Positions 32,819-40,922 of a stretch of DNA of 64,000 nt are shown here, piece after piece. Made by a program: the position numbers and the translations under genes. Positions within the stretch are counted from its first letter, which is position 1, and every line of letters begins with the position of its first letter. This stretch comes from G965277745 sp965277745 (GTDB lineage Bacteria > Pseudomonadota > Gammaproteobacteria > Cardiobacteriales > Cardiobacteriaceae). The notes under the pieces were generated by a model. That model was not told the DNA's origin and did not search any database. It worked only from the letters and a program-made list of their open reading frames with translations. The stretch covers positions 1,488,001 through 1,552,000 of the forward strand of contig OZ255837.1 of NCBI GenBank assembly GCA_965277745.1. The letters are read 5' to 3'.

Positions 32819-32835
32819 TGCGCCATAATGGTGCA
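32819..32835 (+). promoter_or_regulatory. NtrC enhancer site
   Basis: TGCGCCATAATGGTGCA matches the NtrC consensus TGCACCA-N3-TGGTGCA at 13 of 14 defined bases. It is centred about 97 bases upstream of the -12 element of the sigma-54 promoter, a typical enhancer distance. The AT-rich stretch between them (about 32860-32905) could bend to allow looping. Confidence 0.8.
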
Positions 32836-32909
32836 TGTCGAGGCGTTGACTCTTCGGGGAAAATTTTAAATTTTATTTTCTTTCAATGACATAAATGTTT
32901 TATTTGCCT

Positions 32910-32926
32910 TTGGCACGCTTTTTGAA
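32910..32926 (+). promoter_or_regulatory. Sigma-54 promoter of glnK-amtB
   Basis: TTGGCACG, 4 bases, then TTGAA. This fits the sigma-54 pattern TTGGCACG-N4-TTGCA with the right spacing; the -12 dinucleotide is GA instead of GC. Position directly upstream of glnK and the NtrC site make it convincing. Transcription would start near 32937. Confidence 0.8.
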
Positions 32927-32961
32927 AAGAATACGTGCATATTCTATTCAGGGAGCATGCC

Positions 32962-33300
32962 ATGCATTTGATCACCGCCATCATCAAACCGTTCAAACTC
33001 GACGACGTCCGTGACGCCCTTTCCGAAGTCGGTGTCGCCGGGATGTCGGTCAGTGAAATCAAGGGCTTCGGCCGTCAAAAAGGCCATACGGAACTGTATC
33101 GCGGCGCGGAATACGTCGTCGATTTTCTGCCCAAAATCAAGATCGAGATCGCCGCGAGCGACGAATCCATCCAGGCGATTGTCGAGGCCATTCAGCAGGC
33201 GGCCGGATCGGGCAAAGTCGGGGACGGAAAAATCTTTGTTTCTCCGCTCTCCCAAGTCGTGCGTATTCGCACCGGGGAACTCGATGACGAAGCATTATAA
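32962..33300 (+). CDS. glnK: PII signal protein GlnK
   Basis: Trimeric nitrogen sensor that binds ATP/ADP and 2-oxoglutarate and blocks the AmtB channel when nitrogen is plentiful. 112 residues. The T-loop GRQKGHTELYRGAEYVVDFLP contains Y51, the uridylylation site. Signature segments AIIKPFKLDDV and GKIFV are intact. The ATG at 32962 has GGGAG upstream. Called GlnK rather than GlnB because of linkage to amtB and sigma-54 control. The last bases before the start, GGAGCATGCCATG, are shared with glnB at 45.4 kb. Confidence 0.95.
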   Translation: MHLITAIIKPFKLDDVRDALSEVGVAGMSVSEIKGFGRQKGHTELYRGAEYVVDFLPKIKIEIAASDESIQAIVEAIQQAAGSGKVGDGKIFVSPLSQVVRIRTGELDDEAL

Positions 33301-33313
33301 GGAGACCTGAAGA

Positions 33314-34573
33314 ATGAACCAAGACAGTATGGAACTACATTACGCGCTGGATACCTTGTACTTGCTCGTCACCGGCGGGCTGGTTCTGTGGATGGCGGCC
33401 GGCTTCGCGATGCTCGAAGGCGGCATGGTGCGCGCCAAGAACACCACCGAAATTTTGACCAAGAATATCGGCCTTTTCTGTATCGCCTGCCTGATGTATT
33501 ATCTTTGCGGCTATCGCATCATGTATCCGGGCGCCGACGCTTTCAGCCCTTACTTCCCCGGCCTTCACGGCCTGCTCTCGAGCGCCGATTACACCCTTGG
33601 CGGCTTGATGAAAGGCGGTGACGATGCCGCAACATATTCCCGGTTGGCCGATTTCTTTTTTCAGGCCGTCTTCGTGGCGACGGCAATGTCGGTCGTCTCC
33701 GGCGCCGTCGCGGAACGAATGAAGCTCTGGTCCTTTTTCCTGTTCGCCTTCGTCATGTGCGCCCTGATCTACCCGATCCAGGGCTATTGGAAATGGGGCG
33801 GCGGCTTTCTCGATAAGGCGGGATTCGTCGATTTCGCCGGCTCCGGCGTCGTTCACCTTTGCGGCGCGACCGCCGCGCTGGCGGGCGTTCTCATCCTCGG
33901 CGCACGCAAGGGAAAATACGGCAAAGGCGGCGTGATCAACGCCATTCCAGGGGCCAACATGCCGATGGTCGGCCTCGGTACGTTGATTCTCTGGCTTGGC
34001 TGGCTCGGTTTCAATGGCGGCTCGCAGTTGAAAATTTCCACCCTTGCCGACGCCAATATCGTCGCCCTTGTCTTCGTCAACACCACTCTCGCCGCCGCCG
34101 CCGGTGGCCTGTTCGCCATGGCGACGGCGCAGTTTCTACTGAAAAAAACCGATTTGACCATGCTTTGCAACGGCGTGCTCGGCGGACTGATCGCGATCAC
34201 CGCGGCGCCGGACACACCCACGCCCGGTCTCGCCCTGATCGTCGGCGCTATCGGCGGGATTCTCGTTGTCTTTTCCGTGCTCGCGATCGACCGTTTGAAA
34301 ATCGACGACCCGGTCGGCGCGATTTCCGTGCATGGGGTATGCGGCGTCTGGGGCTTGATCGCCGTGGTGTTCAGCAATGACGAGGCCACGCTCGGCGCCC
34401 AGCTTGCCGGGGTCGCGAGCATTTTCGCCTTTGTCTTTATCAGCAGTTCGCTTGTTTGGTACGTGATCAAATCGATCATCGGCCTGCGCGTCGGTGAACA
34501 GGTCGAATACGAGGGCATGGATATCCATGAATGCGGCTTGAATGCCTACCCGGAATTTCTGAATAAAGCCTGA
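33314..34573 (+). CDS. amtB: Ammonium transporter AmtB
   Basis: Trimeric inner-membrane channel for ammonium uptake. 419 residues with 11 membrane helices. The pore histidines are H181 (SGVVHLCGA) and H340 (ISVHGVCGVWG). The signature around FAMLEGGMVRAKNT is present. The N-terminus goes straight into helix 1, with no cleavable signal peptide like that of E. coli AmtB. The cytoplasmic C-terminal tail (EQVEYEGMDIHECGLNAYPE) is the conserved region that contacts GlnK. AAGGAG lies upstream. 13 bases after glnK. Confidence 0.96.
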   Translation: MNQDSMELHYALDTLYLLVTGGLVLWMAAGFAMLEGGMVRAKNTTEILTKNIGLFCIACLMYYLCGYRIMYPGADAFSPYFPGLHGLLSSADYTLGGLMKGGDDAATYSRLADFFFQAVFVATAMSVVSGAVAERMKLWSFFLFAFVMCALIYPIQGYWKWGGGFLDKAGFVDFAGSGVVHLCGATAALAGVLILGARKGKYGKGGVINAIPGANMPMVGLGTLILWLGWLGFNGGSQLKISTLADANIVALVFVNTTLAAAAGGLFAMATAQFLLKKTDLTMLCNGVLGGLIAITAAPDTPTPGLALIVGAIGGILVVFSVLAIDRLKIDDPVGAISVHGVCGVWGLIAVVFSNDEATLGAQLAGVASIFAFVFISSSLVWYVIKSIIGLRVGEQVEYEGMDIHECGLNAYPEFLNKA

Positions 34574-34617
34574 ACCCGGATACAAAAACGGCATCACTCA
34601 CGGATAACGAAATATTG

Positions 34618-34646
34618 CCCTGCTGAAATCGGCAGGGTTTTTCTTT
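34618..34646 (+). terminator. Rho-independent terminator of glnK-amtB
   Basis: CCCTGC (34618-34623) pairs with GCAGGG (34632-34637) around an 8-base loop and is followed by TTTTTCTTT. It lies 45 bases after the amtB stop. Confidence 0.85.
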
Positions 34647-34833
34647 GCGGCGGCATGGTTCCGCTTTCCGGCGCGCCTATCTCTCGATCAGCGAAAATCT
34701 ACCGGCACAAAAAAGCGCCCTCCCGCGAGCGGGTCGTTCACTTGAAAATGTCGCTTGTCGCGCGATTTCGAACCGTAAGAGCGCCGGCGGCACTCGCAAG
34801 ATTCACCCCCCACCACGGCTTGGAAAATCTGCT

Positions 34834-35907
34834 TCATTCTCCCGATTCGATACGTCGAGCGGCGTTCGCCGGGGCCGGCAGAATCCGAATGACTTGCGGC
34901 GGAATGAAGACAGCGGAAAAATTTTCCCGTAAACGGGTTTCCCCCTGAATCAGCCAGTCGTTACCGATCAAGTCATAATTCAACACCGAGCCGAAAAAAC
35001 GGGTTTTCACCACGGTACCGCTGAACACGTTCTCCGCGCTTGCGACGCGGTTTTCCCCGGCAAGAGGAATGACCGCCTCCGGTCTGACGAGAACGCTTAC
35101 GCTACTTTCGGGCGGGAAAGCGCCGGCCTCGCAACGCAGAACCCCCAAACCGGTACGCACGGAAAGCCTGTCGATCACGATCCCGTTCCACAAATTGGCG
35201 CGCCCGATGAGGGCGGCAACCTCCGGGGTTGCCGGGGCGTCGTAGAGTTCCTGCGGCGTAGCGATCTGCCTTATGCGGCCACATTCCATCACGGCAATCC
35301 GATCGGCCATCGACAAGGCCTCCTCGCGATCGTGGGTAATCAACAGCGCCGTAAGACCCACTTCGCGTTGCACACGGATAATCTCATCACGCATCGTCGT
35401 GCGCAAGGAAAGGTCGAGCGCGGACAAAGGCTCGTCGAGAAGCAGCGCTTTCGGTTTGAATACCAACGCCCGCGCTAATGCCACACGTTGCTGTTGTCCA
35501 CCGGACAAATGCGCGGGCAGGCGCTCTTCCATGCCGGCCAAGCCAACGATAGACAAAGCCTGAAGCGCGCGCGTCTTACGCTCGGCAAGACTGACGCCGC
35601 GTACTTTCAAGGGATAGGCGACGTTGCGCCACGTATTCATATGGGGGAACAGGGTATAAGATTGAAACATCACCCCGAGATTGCGATTTTTCACGGAAGT
35701 TCGCGAAATATTCTGCCCGTCGATGATAATCCTTCCTCTATCGGGCATCAGGAACCCGGAAAGAAGCTTCAGCAATGTCGTTTTTCCGCAACCGCTCGCG
35801 CCGATCACCGCGAGAAATTCTCTCGCCTTGACGGTGAGATCGATGTCGCGAACCCCCTCGTCAACGTTCGGGTAGTGATACGAGACATTTTCCAGAGCAA
35901 TTGTCAT
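34834..35907 (-). CDS. Orphan ABC-type importer ATPase with TOBE domain (PotA/FbpC-like)
   Basis: ATP-binding subunit of the importer class that moves polyamines, ferric iron, thiamine or phosphonates. 357 residues. Walker A GASGCGKTT (36-44), Q-loop MFQSYTLFPHM, signature LSGGQQQR (134-141), LLLDEPLSALD and H-loop ITHDREEA, then a C-terminal TOBE region (about 240-345) that often senses substrate. No permease or binding-protein gene adjoins it; the upstream neighbour is a PAP2 phosphatase. The substrate cannot be inferred. The ATG at 35907 starts in the family-like MTIALENVSYHY. Confidence 0.87.
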   Translation of the reverse strand: MTIALENVSYHYPNVDEGVRDIDLTVKAREFLAVIGASGCGKTTLLKLLSGFLMPDRGRIIIDGQNISRTSVKNRNLGVMFQSYTLFPHMNTWRNVAYPLKVRGVSLAERKTRALQALSIVGLAGMEERLPAHLSGGQQQRVALARALVFKPKALLLDEPLSALDLSLRTTMRDEIIRVQREVGLTALLITHDREEALSMADRIAVMECGRIRQIATPQELYDAPATPEVAALIGRANLWNGIVIDRLSVRTGLGVLRCEAGAFPPESSVSVLVRPEAVIPLAGENRVASAENVFSGTVVKTRFFGSVLNYDLIGNDWLIQGETRLRENFSAVFIPPQVIRILPAPANAARRIESGE

Positions 35908-35936
35908 GGCACCGGTACCTGTGGGCCTTCACAAGC

Positions 35937-35990
35937 CGCCTGACTCAGGCGAGCGATCGGCGTGTCGGGCGCCGCCGGAATCGCCGGCGG
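35937..35990. repeat. Two adjacent hairpin-forming inverted repeats
   Basis: CGCCTGA-C-TCAGGCG (35937-35951) and CCGCCGG-AATCG-CCGGCGG (35972-35990) lie between the PAP2 stop and the orphan ATPase start. Both stems are perfect 7-mers. Neither is followed by a T-run on either strand. They could end or attenuate transcription from the PAP2 gene, or be protein-binding sites. Confidence 0.5.
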
Positions 35991-36022
35991 AGGAATTACC
36001 ATTCCCATGGATCGGACGCCAC

Positions 36023-36796
36023 TCAAATTACCTTCATTGATCGCGCCATCTTAATCGAGGAACGCAGGGTTGTCTCGACAACGAAAATTATCGCCATGAT
36101 AGCTGGCGAAGAAAGCCATCCAAGCACCACGTCGGAAAAATAATGTCCGCCGAACGCCAGGCGAAGAAAGGAGGTTGTCAGGGACGCGATGATGAGCGCG
36201 GGGGCGAGCACGGTGCGTTGTTTCGACGGCAGCACGAAAAGCAGACAGATCAGCCAGCCCGCTGCCGCCGATTCCCCTGAGATGAAGGAACAATTATGGT
36301 CACATTGTCCAGCGAAACTGCCTGCCGGCTCGAACGGAAAATTCCCCGCGAACAGATCTGTTTGACAGGGTCGTGGACGACCGGAAAAGGTTTTCAGGAA
36401 ACAGTTGACGAAAAGACCGCTTCCTATCGGGAAAGCGAGTAAAGTGAGGCCATAGTGGCGCGCTTTTTCCCCGGCGCCCGTGCGCAGTGCGCGGATCCAT
36501 GCGATCAATAAAAAAACGGCGGCGCATATCGGCAGGTAGACAAAGAATTTTCGCATGATGAGACATAAGGTCTGTCGGCTCATGGGGAAAAAGCCGCAAA
36601 CGGTTGCTGTCGGTATCTCGTTCAAGCAGGATTGCGGCTTGAAAAAGGTTTGCGAGAAGGAGATATCGATTCCTGGCCAACGATGGAAGATGTAGAGCAG
36701 CCCGAACCAAAGCACGACCGAAAAAATAGCGAGAATCATCCACGAGCGGTCATTCGCCAAGGGGGGGAAAGGCGATAGGGAAGCATTCTTTTTCAT
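36023..36796 (-). CDS. PAP2-family membrane phosphatase (lipid phosphatase-like)
   Basis: Integral membrane phosphatase of the PAP2 superfamily, of the sort that dephosphorylates undecaprenyl diphosphate, lipid A or phosphatidylglycerol phosphate. The catalytic motifs are KTFSGRPRP (K135, R142), then FISGES where SGH is usual, and RLAFGGHYFSD (R212, H218, D222). The His of the second motif is Glu. About five membrane segments; a periplasmic-looking loop with paired cysteines lies at about 144-170. I chose the ATG at 36796; an ATG at 36838 would add 14 mainly hydrophobic residues and cannot be excluded. The substrate is unknown. Confidence 0.82.
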   Translation of the reverse strand: MKKNASLSPFPPLANDRSWMILAIFSVVLWFGLLYIFHRWPGIDISFSQTFFKPQSCLNEIPTATVCGFFPMSRQTLCLIMRKFFVYLPICAAVFLLIAWIRALRTGAGEKARHYGLTLLAFPIGSGLFVNCFLKTFSGRPRPCQTDLFAGNFPFEPAGSFAGQCDHNCSFISGESAAAGWLICLLFVLPSKQRTVLAPALIIASLTTSFLRLAFGGHYFSDVVLGWLSSPAIMAIIFVVETTLRSSIKMARSMKVI

Positions 36797-37244
36797 CTGC
36801 ACAGCACATCCAATTTGTAAAAAAAGGATTCTATACATAGAAAACGTGTCTTTCCCTGACGAAAAGGTCTTTCCTCGATTACTTTATCGTACATAAAAAG
36901 AATGGCGAAACCGCGTTCCGCGGGGCGTTGTTTTCTGAGAAAATCCGCTCCTCGCCATCTCATGCGTCCTGCAAAAGAACACTACATAAAGCGCTGCGGT
37001 GAACAGCACCGTCCGGTGTTTATTGTTTTACAATTTTTACCGTCACCTTTCATTGCCGCGTTTTTTCGTGTCTCGACCAAGACGATGCCAACATCGGCGA
37101 TTCAAGGAAAAATCGAACGAACAAGGCAGGGAGTTCCTCTTTTCGGGTGAGCAAAACGAACAGGCCAGCCGCACGAGTAGGACAACTTCACTGTGGCATA
37201 ATGGGAAAATCGTGGTTTGAGCGGCAGTTCCCGAAGAGAAAAGT
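36797..37244. other. Intergenic region between the PAP2 gene and trpF (divergent)
   Basis: About 450 bases between divergent genes. Near trpF is an extended -10 box (separate entry). In the middle, CACC-GTCC-GGTG (37007-37018) followed by a T-rich run could be a weak terminator on the plus strand, which might mean a small untranslated RNA upstream; nothing else supports this. The PAP2-proximal part is AT-rich and should hold its promoter. No convincing gene. Confidence 0.45.
37192..37202 (+). promoter_or_regulatory. Extended -10 promoter of the trp-acc operon
   Basis: TGTGGCATAAT has the TG-N-hexamer layout of an extended -10 promoter (hexamer CATAAT). No -35 box lies at the right distance. 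The start near 37209 would leave about 35 bases before the trpF GTG. The same 11-mer lies upstream of hpt. Confidence 0.5.
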
Positions 37245-37874
37245 GTGGAAAGAGTCAGGGTCAAAATATGCGGGATTACCCGGATCGAGGACATGCGCGC
37301 GGCGGTCGCCGCCGGTGCCGATGCTCTGGGTTTTGTTTTCTATCCGCCGTCCAGGCGTGCGATCGCGGTTGAAAAAGCGGCGAGCATAGTCCGTGAAATG
37401 CCGGCGCTGGTCACAGCGGTCGGGTTGTTCGTCGATCCGGCGGCGACATTTGTCCGCGAAGTGTTGGAACAGGTGGCGCTCGATCAGTTGCAGTTTCATG
37501 GCGCCGAGAGCGCGCCGTTCTGTCGTCAATTCGGCAGACGTTATGTGAAAGCGGTGCCGATGCAAACGCTTGATCGCAGGCAGGCCGCTTACTATCTCAC
37601 GCAGTATGCGGACGCCTGCGCCTTTCTCTTCGATGCATTCGGTACCACCTCCCAGGGCGGCGGTGGGCAGCGTTTCGACTGGCGGCAAATGCCGCCGAGC
37701 GAAAAACCGCGGATCGTCGCCGGCGGCCTCGCCCCGGAGAACGTCGCGGAGGCGGTGACGCGCTTGCGCCCTTTCGCGGTGGACGTCTCCTCCGGGGTGG
37801 AAAGCGCGCCAGGGGTGAAATCCTCTGATAAAATGAGCCGTTTCATCGACGAGGCGACCGTATCATCCTTATGA
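37245..37874 (+). CDS. trpF: Phosphoribosylanthranilate isomerase
   Basis: Third step of tryptophan synthesis after anthranilate: an Amadori rearrangement. 209 residues, TIM barrel. VKICGIT carries the catalytic cysteine, DQLQFHG is typical, and VDVSSGVESAPGVKS near the C-terminus binds phosphate and has the catalytic Asp. The start is GTG at 37245 with AGAGAAAA upstream; it is the only start that keeps the conserved RVKICG segment near the N-terminus. A stand-alone TrpF next to trpBA, not fused to TrpC as in E. coli. ATGA overlap with trpB. Confidence 0.95.
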   Translation: MERVRVKICGITRIEDMRAAVAAGADALGFVFYPPSRRAIAVEKAASIVREMPALVTAVGLFVDPAATFVREVLEQVALDQLQFHGAESAPFCRQFGRRYVKAVPMQTLDRRQAAYYLTQYADACAFLFDAFGTTSQGGGGQRFDWRQMPPSEKPRIVAGGLAPENVAEAVTRLRPFAVDVSSGVESAPGVKSSDKMSRFIDEATVSSL

Positions 37875-39076
37875 CAGATTTCCAGGCTTTTCCCGACGCA
37901 CGCGGTTATTTCGGCCGCTTTGGTGGACAATTCATTGCTGAAACGCTGATGCAGGCGGTACTTGAACTGCAACAGGCATACGCAGCGGTTAAAAATGAAG
38001 TGGCTTTCTGGCGGCGTTTTCGCGCGGAACTGCGCGACTACGTCGGACGGCCTTCCCCGCTGTATTTCGCCAGACGTCTGAGCGAGCGCGCTGGCGGCGC
38101 GGAAATCTGGCTGAAGCGGGAAGACTTGAACCATACCGGCGCCCATAAGATCAACAATACGATCGGTCAGGCAATGCTTGCCGAACGGCTCGCCAAATCG
38201 CGGGTGATCGCGGAGACCGGCGCCGGTCAGCATGGCGTGGCGACCGCGACCATTGCCGCCCGGCTCGGGCTTGAATGCGTCGTCTATATGGGTGCTGATG
38301 ACATAGCGCGACAAGCGGCGAACGTCTACCGCATGAAATTGCTCGGGGCGACGGTCGTTGCGGTTACCTCCGGCAGCCGCACCCTGAAAGACGCGATGAA
38401 CGAAGCGCTGCGCGATTGGGTTGCCAGTAGCGATCATACTTTCTATATCATCGGCACGGTCGCTGGGCCACATCCTTATCCGCTGCTGGTACGCGATTTC
38501 CAGCGCGTGATCGGCGAGGAAACCAAGGCGCAGGCACGGGAAAAATTCGCCGCCCTGCCGGACGCGCTGGTCGCTTGCGTTGGCGGCGGTTCCAACGCGA
38601 TCGGGATGTTCCACCCGTTCTACGAGGACACCGCGGTCGCCCTGATCGGCGTCGAAGCGGGCGGGCGCGGGGTCGAAAGCGGCGAACACGCCGCCCCCCT
38701 GCACGTCCATGCGCCGGTCGGCGTGTTGCATGGCAACCGCACGCGCGTGATGAGCGACGCGGATGGACAGATTGCCGCCACCCATTCCATCTCCGCTGGA
38801 CTGGATTACCCCGGCGTTGGCCCGGAACACGCCTGGCTGAAAGAAACCGGTCGCGCGCGATATGTGGTGGCGAGCGATAACGAAGCGCTCGCCGCATTTC
38901 ATGATCTCTGTCGCCTCGAAGGCATCCTTCCGGCGCTGGAATCTGCCCATGCCGTGGCCTATGCCCTTAAAATGGCGAAACAGCTTGGCAAGGGCAAGCG
39001 CATCGTCGTCAACCTCTCCGGTCGCGGTGACAAGGATATCGACACCATCGCCGCCGGCGCGGGCATCACCTTATGA
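37871..39076 (+). CDS. trpB: Tryptophan synthase beta chain
   Basis: PLP-dependent joining of indole and serine to tryptophan. 401 residues. The PLP lysine is K93 in NHTGAHKINNTIGQA; GGGSNAIG binds the cofactor phosphate, and ETGAGQHG is the conserved substrate loop. It starts within the end of trpF (ATGA). Forms the alpha2-beta2 channel complex with TrpA, encoded next. Confidence 0.97.
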   Translation: MTDFQAFPDARGYFGRFGGQFIAETLMQAVLELQQAYAAVKNEVAFWRRFRAELRDYVGRPSPLYFARRLSERAGGAEIWLKREDLNHTGAHKINNTIGQAMLAERLAKSRVIAETGAGQHGVATATIAARLGLECVVYMGADDIARQAANVYRMKLLGATVVAVTSGSRTLKDAMNEALRDWVASSDHTFYIIGTVAGPHPYPLLVRDFQRVIGEETKAQAREKFAALPDALVACVGGGSNAIGMFHPFYEDTAVALIGVEAGGRGVESGEHAAPLHVHAPVGVLHGNRTRVMSDADGQIAATHSISAGLDYPGVGPEHAWLKETGRARYVVASDNEALAAFHDLCRLEGILPALESAHAVAYALKMAKQLGKGKRIVVNLSGRGDKDIDTIAAGAGITL

Positions 39077-39083
39077 GACGGCG

Positions 39084-39896
39084 ATGAGCACACGCATCAA
39101 GGCGCGCTTCGCCGCGTTGCAGGCAGCCGGAAGAAAGGCTCTGATTCCGTATATTTCGGGCGGCGACCCGCAGCCGGAAAACACGGTTGCCGTTCTCCAC
39201 GCCTTGGTAAAAAGCGGCGCGGATCTGCTTGAACTCGGTGTCGCCTTCTCCGATCCGGCCGCCGACGGCAAGATCATTCAGCAGGCCCATGAGCGCGCCC
39301 TAGCAAGCGGGGTGACGATGGATCGGGTCTTCGAGATGGTCCGCACTTTTCGTACCGACGACGCGCAAACGCCGCTGATCTTGATGGGCTATTTGAACAG
39401 CTTCGAACGTCACGGTTTCGCCACGGCGGTCGCGACGGCCGCTCAGGCCGGCGTCGACGGCGTGATTCTGGTGGATTGCCCGATCGAGGCGTTCGCGGAC
39501 TATCGGGCGGCATTGCGGGCGGCCGATCTCGCCCCGATTCAATTGATCGCGCCGACGACGGATGCGGCGCGGGAAGAAAAAATTCTCGCTGCCGGACAAG
39601 GATTTTTCTATTACGTCTCCCTGCGCGGGGTGACCGGCACCCGGCAGGGCGATGCGGGCGCGATCGCGGCGGCGGTTAGCACCCTCAAAGCGCGCATGAC
39701 GTTGCCGCTGTGCGTCGGTTTCGGTATTCGCGACGCCAAGACGGCGCGCGCCATGGCGGCCTGCGCCGACGGCGTCGTGATCGGTTCCGCGTTGGTTGCC
39801 GCGCTCCATCGCACATCCGAGGACGGCGGAGACGTTCCTCTTGCGGCAAGCGCTTTTCTCTCCCCGATTCGCCGCGCGATCGATGCCAAGGAGTAA
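39084..39896 (+). CDS. trpA: Tryptophan synthase alpha chain
   Basis: Releases indole from indole-3-glycerol phosphate. 270 residues. The catalytic residues are conserved: E50 in LELGVAFSD and D61 in SDPAADG. The surrounding segment deviates from the family: PFSDP is AFSDP, and ADGPVIQ is ADGKIIQ. GVTGTRQG and CVGFGI bind the phosphate. The ATG at 39084 lies 7 bases after the trpB stop. The frame is open through trpB, but that is chance. Confidence 0.95.
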   Translation: MSTRIKARFAALQAAGRKALIPYISGGDPQPENTVAVLHALVKSGADLLELGVAFSDPAADGKIIQQAHERALASGVTMDRVFEMVRTFRTDDAQTPLILMGYLNSFERHGFATAVATAAQAGVDGVILVDCPIEAFADYRAALRAADLAPIQLIAPTTDAAREEKILAAGQGFFYYVSLRGVTGTRQGDAGAIAAAVSTLKARMTLPLCVGFGIRDAKTARAMAACADGVVIGSALVAALHRTSEDGGDVPLAASAFLSPIRRAIDAKE

Positions 39897-39899
39897 ATG

Positions 39900-40922
39900 A
39901 TGAGTTGGTTTGACAATCTGATGCCTTCGCGGATCAAAACCAGGAAAAAAAATCAGCAGGTACCGGATGGTCTGTGGCAGAAATGTCCGGGCTGTCATGA
40001 AGTACTTTATACCCAGGATCTCGAATACAATCAGCAGGTTTGCCCGAAATGCGGCTATCATATGCGCATCGGTGCGCGCAAACGTCTCGACTTGCTGTTC
40101 GATAAGGACAGCGAAAAAACAGAAATCGGCGCGGATCTCCGTTCGCGTGATTTCCTGAAATTCAAAGATAGCAAGCGCTATAAAGACCGCCTTGTCCAGG
40201 CGTTGCGATCGAGTGGTGAGAACGAAGCGTTGATCGCCATGTGTGGCAGGCTCTATGGTCGTGAGCTTACCGCCGTCGCCTGCGAATTCGCTTATATGGG
40301 CGGCTCGATGGGATCGGTGGTTGGCGAACGCTTCGTACGCGCGGTGGAACATGCCCTCGATCGGCGCACGGCGTTCGTCTGCTTCGCTGCGAGCGGCGGG
40401 GCGCGTATGCAGGAAGGACTGACCTCGCTGATGCAGATGGCGAAAACTTCCGCCGCGCTGACCCGTCTTGGCGCGGCGCAGTTGCCGTTTCTCTCCGTGC
40501 TCACCGATCCGACGATGGGCGGAGTTTCCGCTTCCTTCGCCATGCTTGGGGACATCATCATCGCCGAACCGGGCGCTTTGATCGGTTTCGCCGGCCCGCG
40601 GGTGATCGAACAGACGGTGCGCGAGACGCTTCCCGAGGGGTTTCAGCGCAGCGAATTTCTTCTTGAGAAAGGGACGATCGACAAGATCGTCGATCGGCGC
40701 AAGATGCGCGAGGAAGTGGCTGATTTGCTGGCGCTTTTGCTGCGGGAAAGGCGAGTGCAACGGGAAGGCGGGCAAGCCGAGTTGCCACCGCCCGCTCAGG
40801 ATGATGTGCCACAAAAGGTCGAAGAGGGCGTGTATCGAGAGATACTCCCCGACGGGAAGGCAGACGTTCGCGCGCAAGAGGTCGCTTCTGCCACCAAGGC
40901 GGAAGATGCTGCCGAGGAATGA
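39900..40922 (+). CDS. accD: Acetyl-CoA carboxylase carboxyltransferase beta subunit
   Basis: Transfers the carboxyl group from biotin to acetyl-CoA, the first step of fatty acid synthesis. The N-terminal zinc ribbon has C29, C32, C48 and C51. The crotonase-like core includes ASGGARMQEG and LTDPTMGGVSASFA. 340 residues; an acidic, Ala/Glu-rich tail of about 50 residues is longer than in E. coli. The second ATG of the ATGATG pair (39900) is chosen because it gives the family start MSW and better spacing to AAGGAG. It overlaps folC as ATGA. Confidence 0.96.
   Translation: MSWFDNLMPSRIKTRKKNQQVPDGLWQKCPGCHEVLYTQDLEYNQQVCPKCGYHMRIGARKRLDLLFDKDSEKTEIGADLRSRDFLKFKDSKRYKDRLVQALRSSGENEALIAMCGRLYGRELTAVACEFAYMGGSMGSVVGERFVRAVEHALDRRTAFVCFAASGGARMQEGLTSLMQMAKTSAALTRLGAAQLPFLSVLTDPTMGGVSASFAMLGDIIIAEPGALIGFAGPRVIEQTVRETLPEGFQRSEFLLEKGTIDKIVDRRKMREEVADLLALLLRERRVQREGGQAELPPPAQDDVPQKVEEGVYREILPDGKADVRAQEVASATKAEDAAEE

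Noticed and set aside
37592..38950. Open frame of 452 codons antisense to trpF and trpB
   Set aside because: Same explanation; trpB is unmistakable on the other strand.
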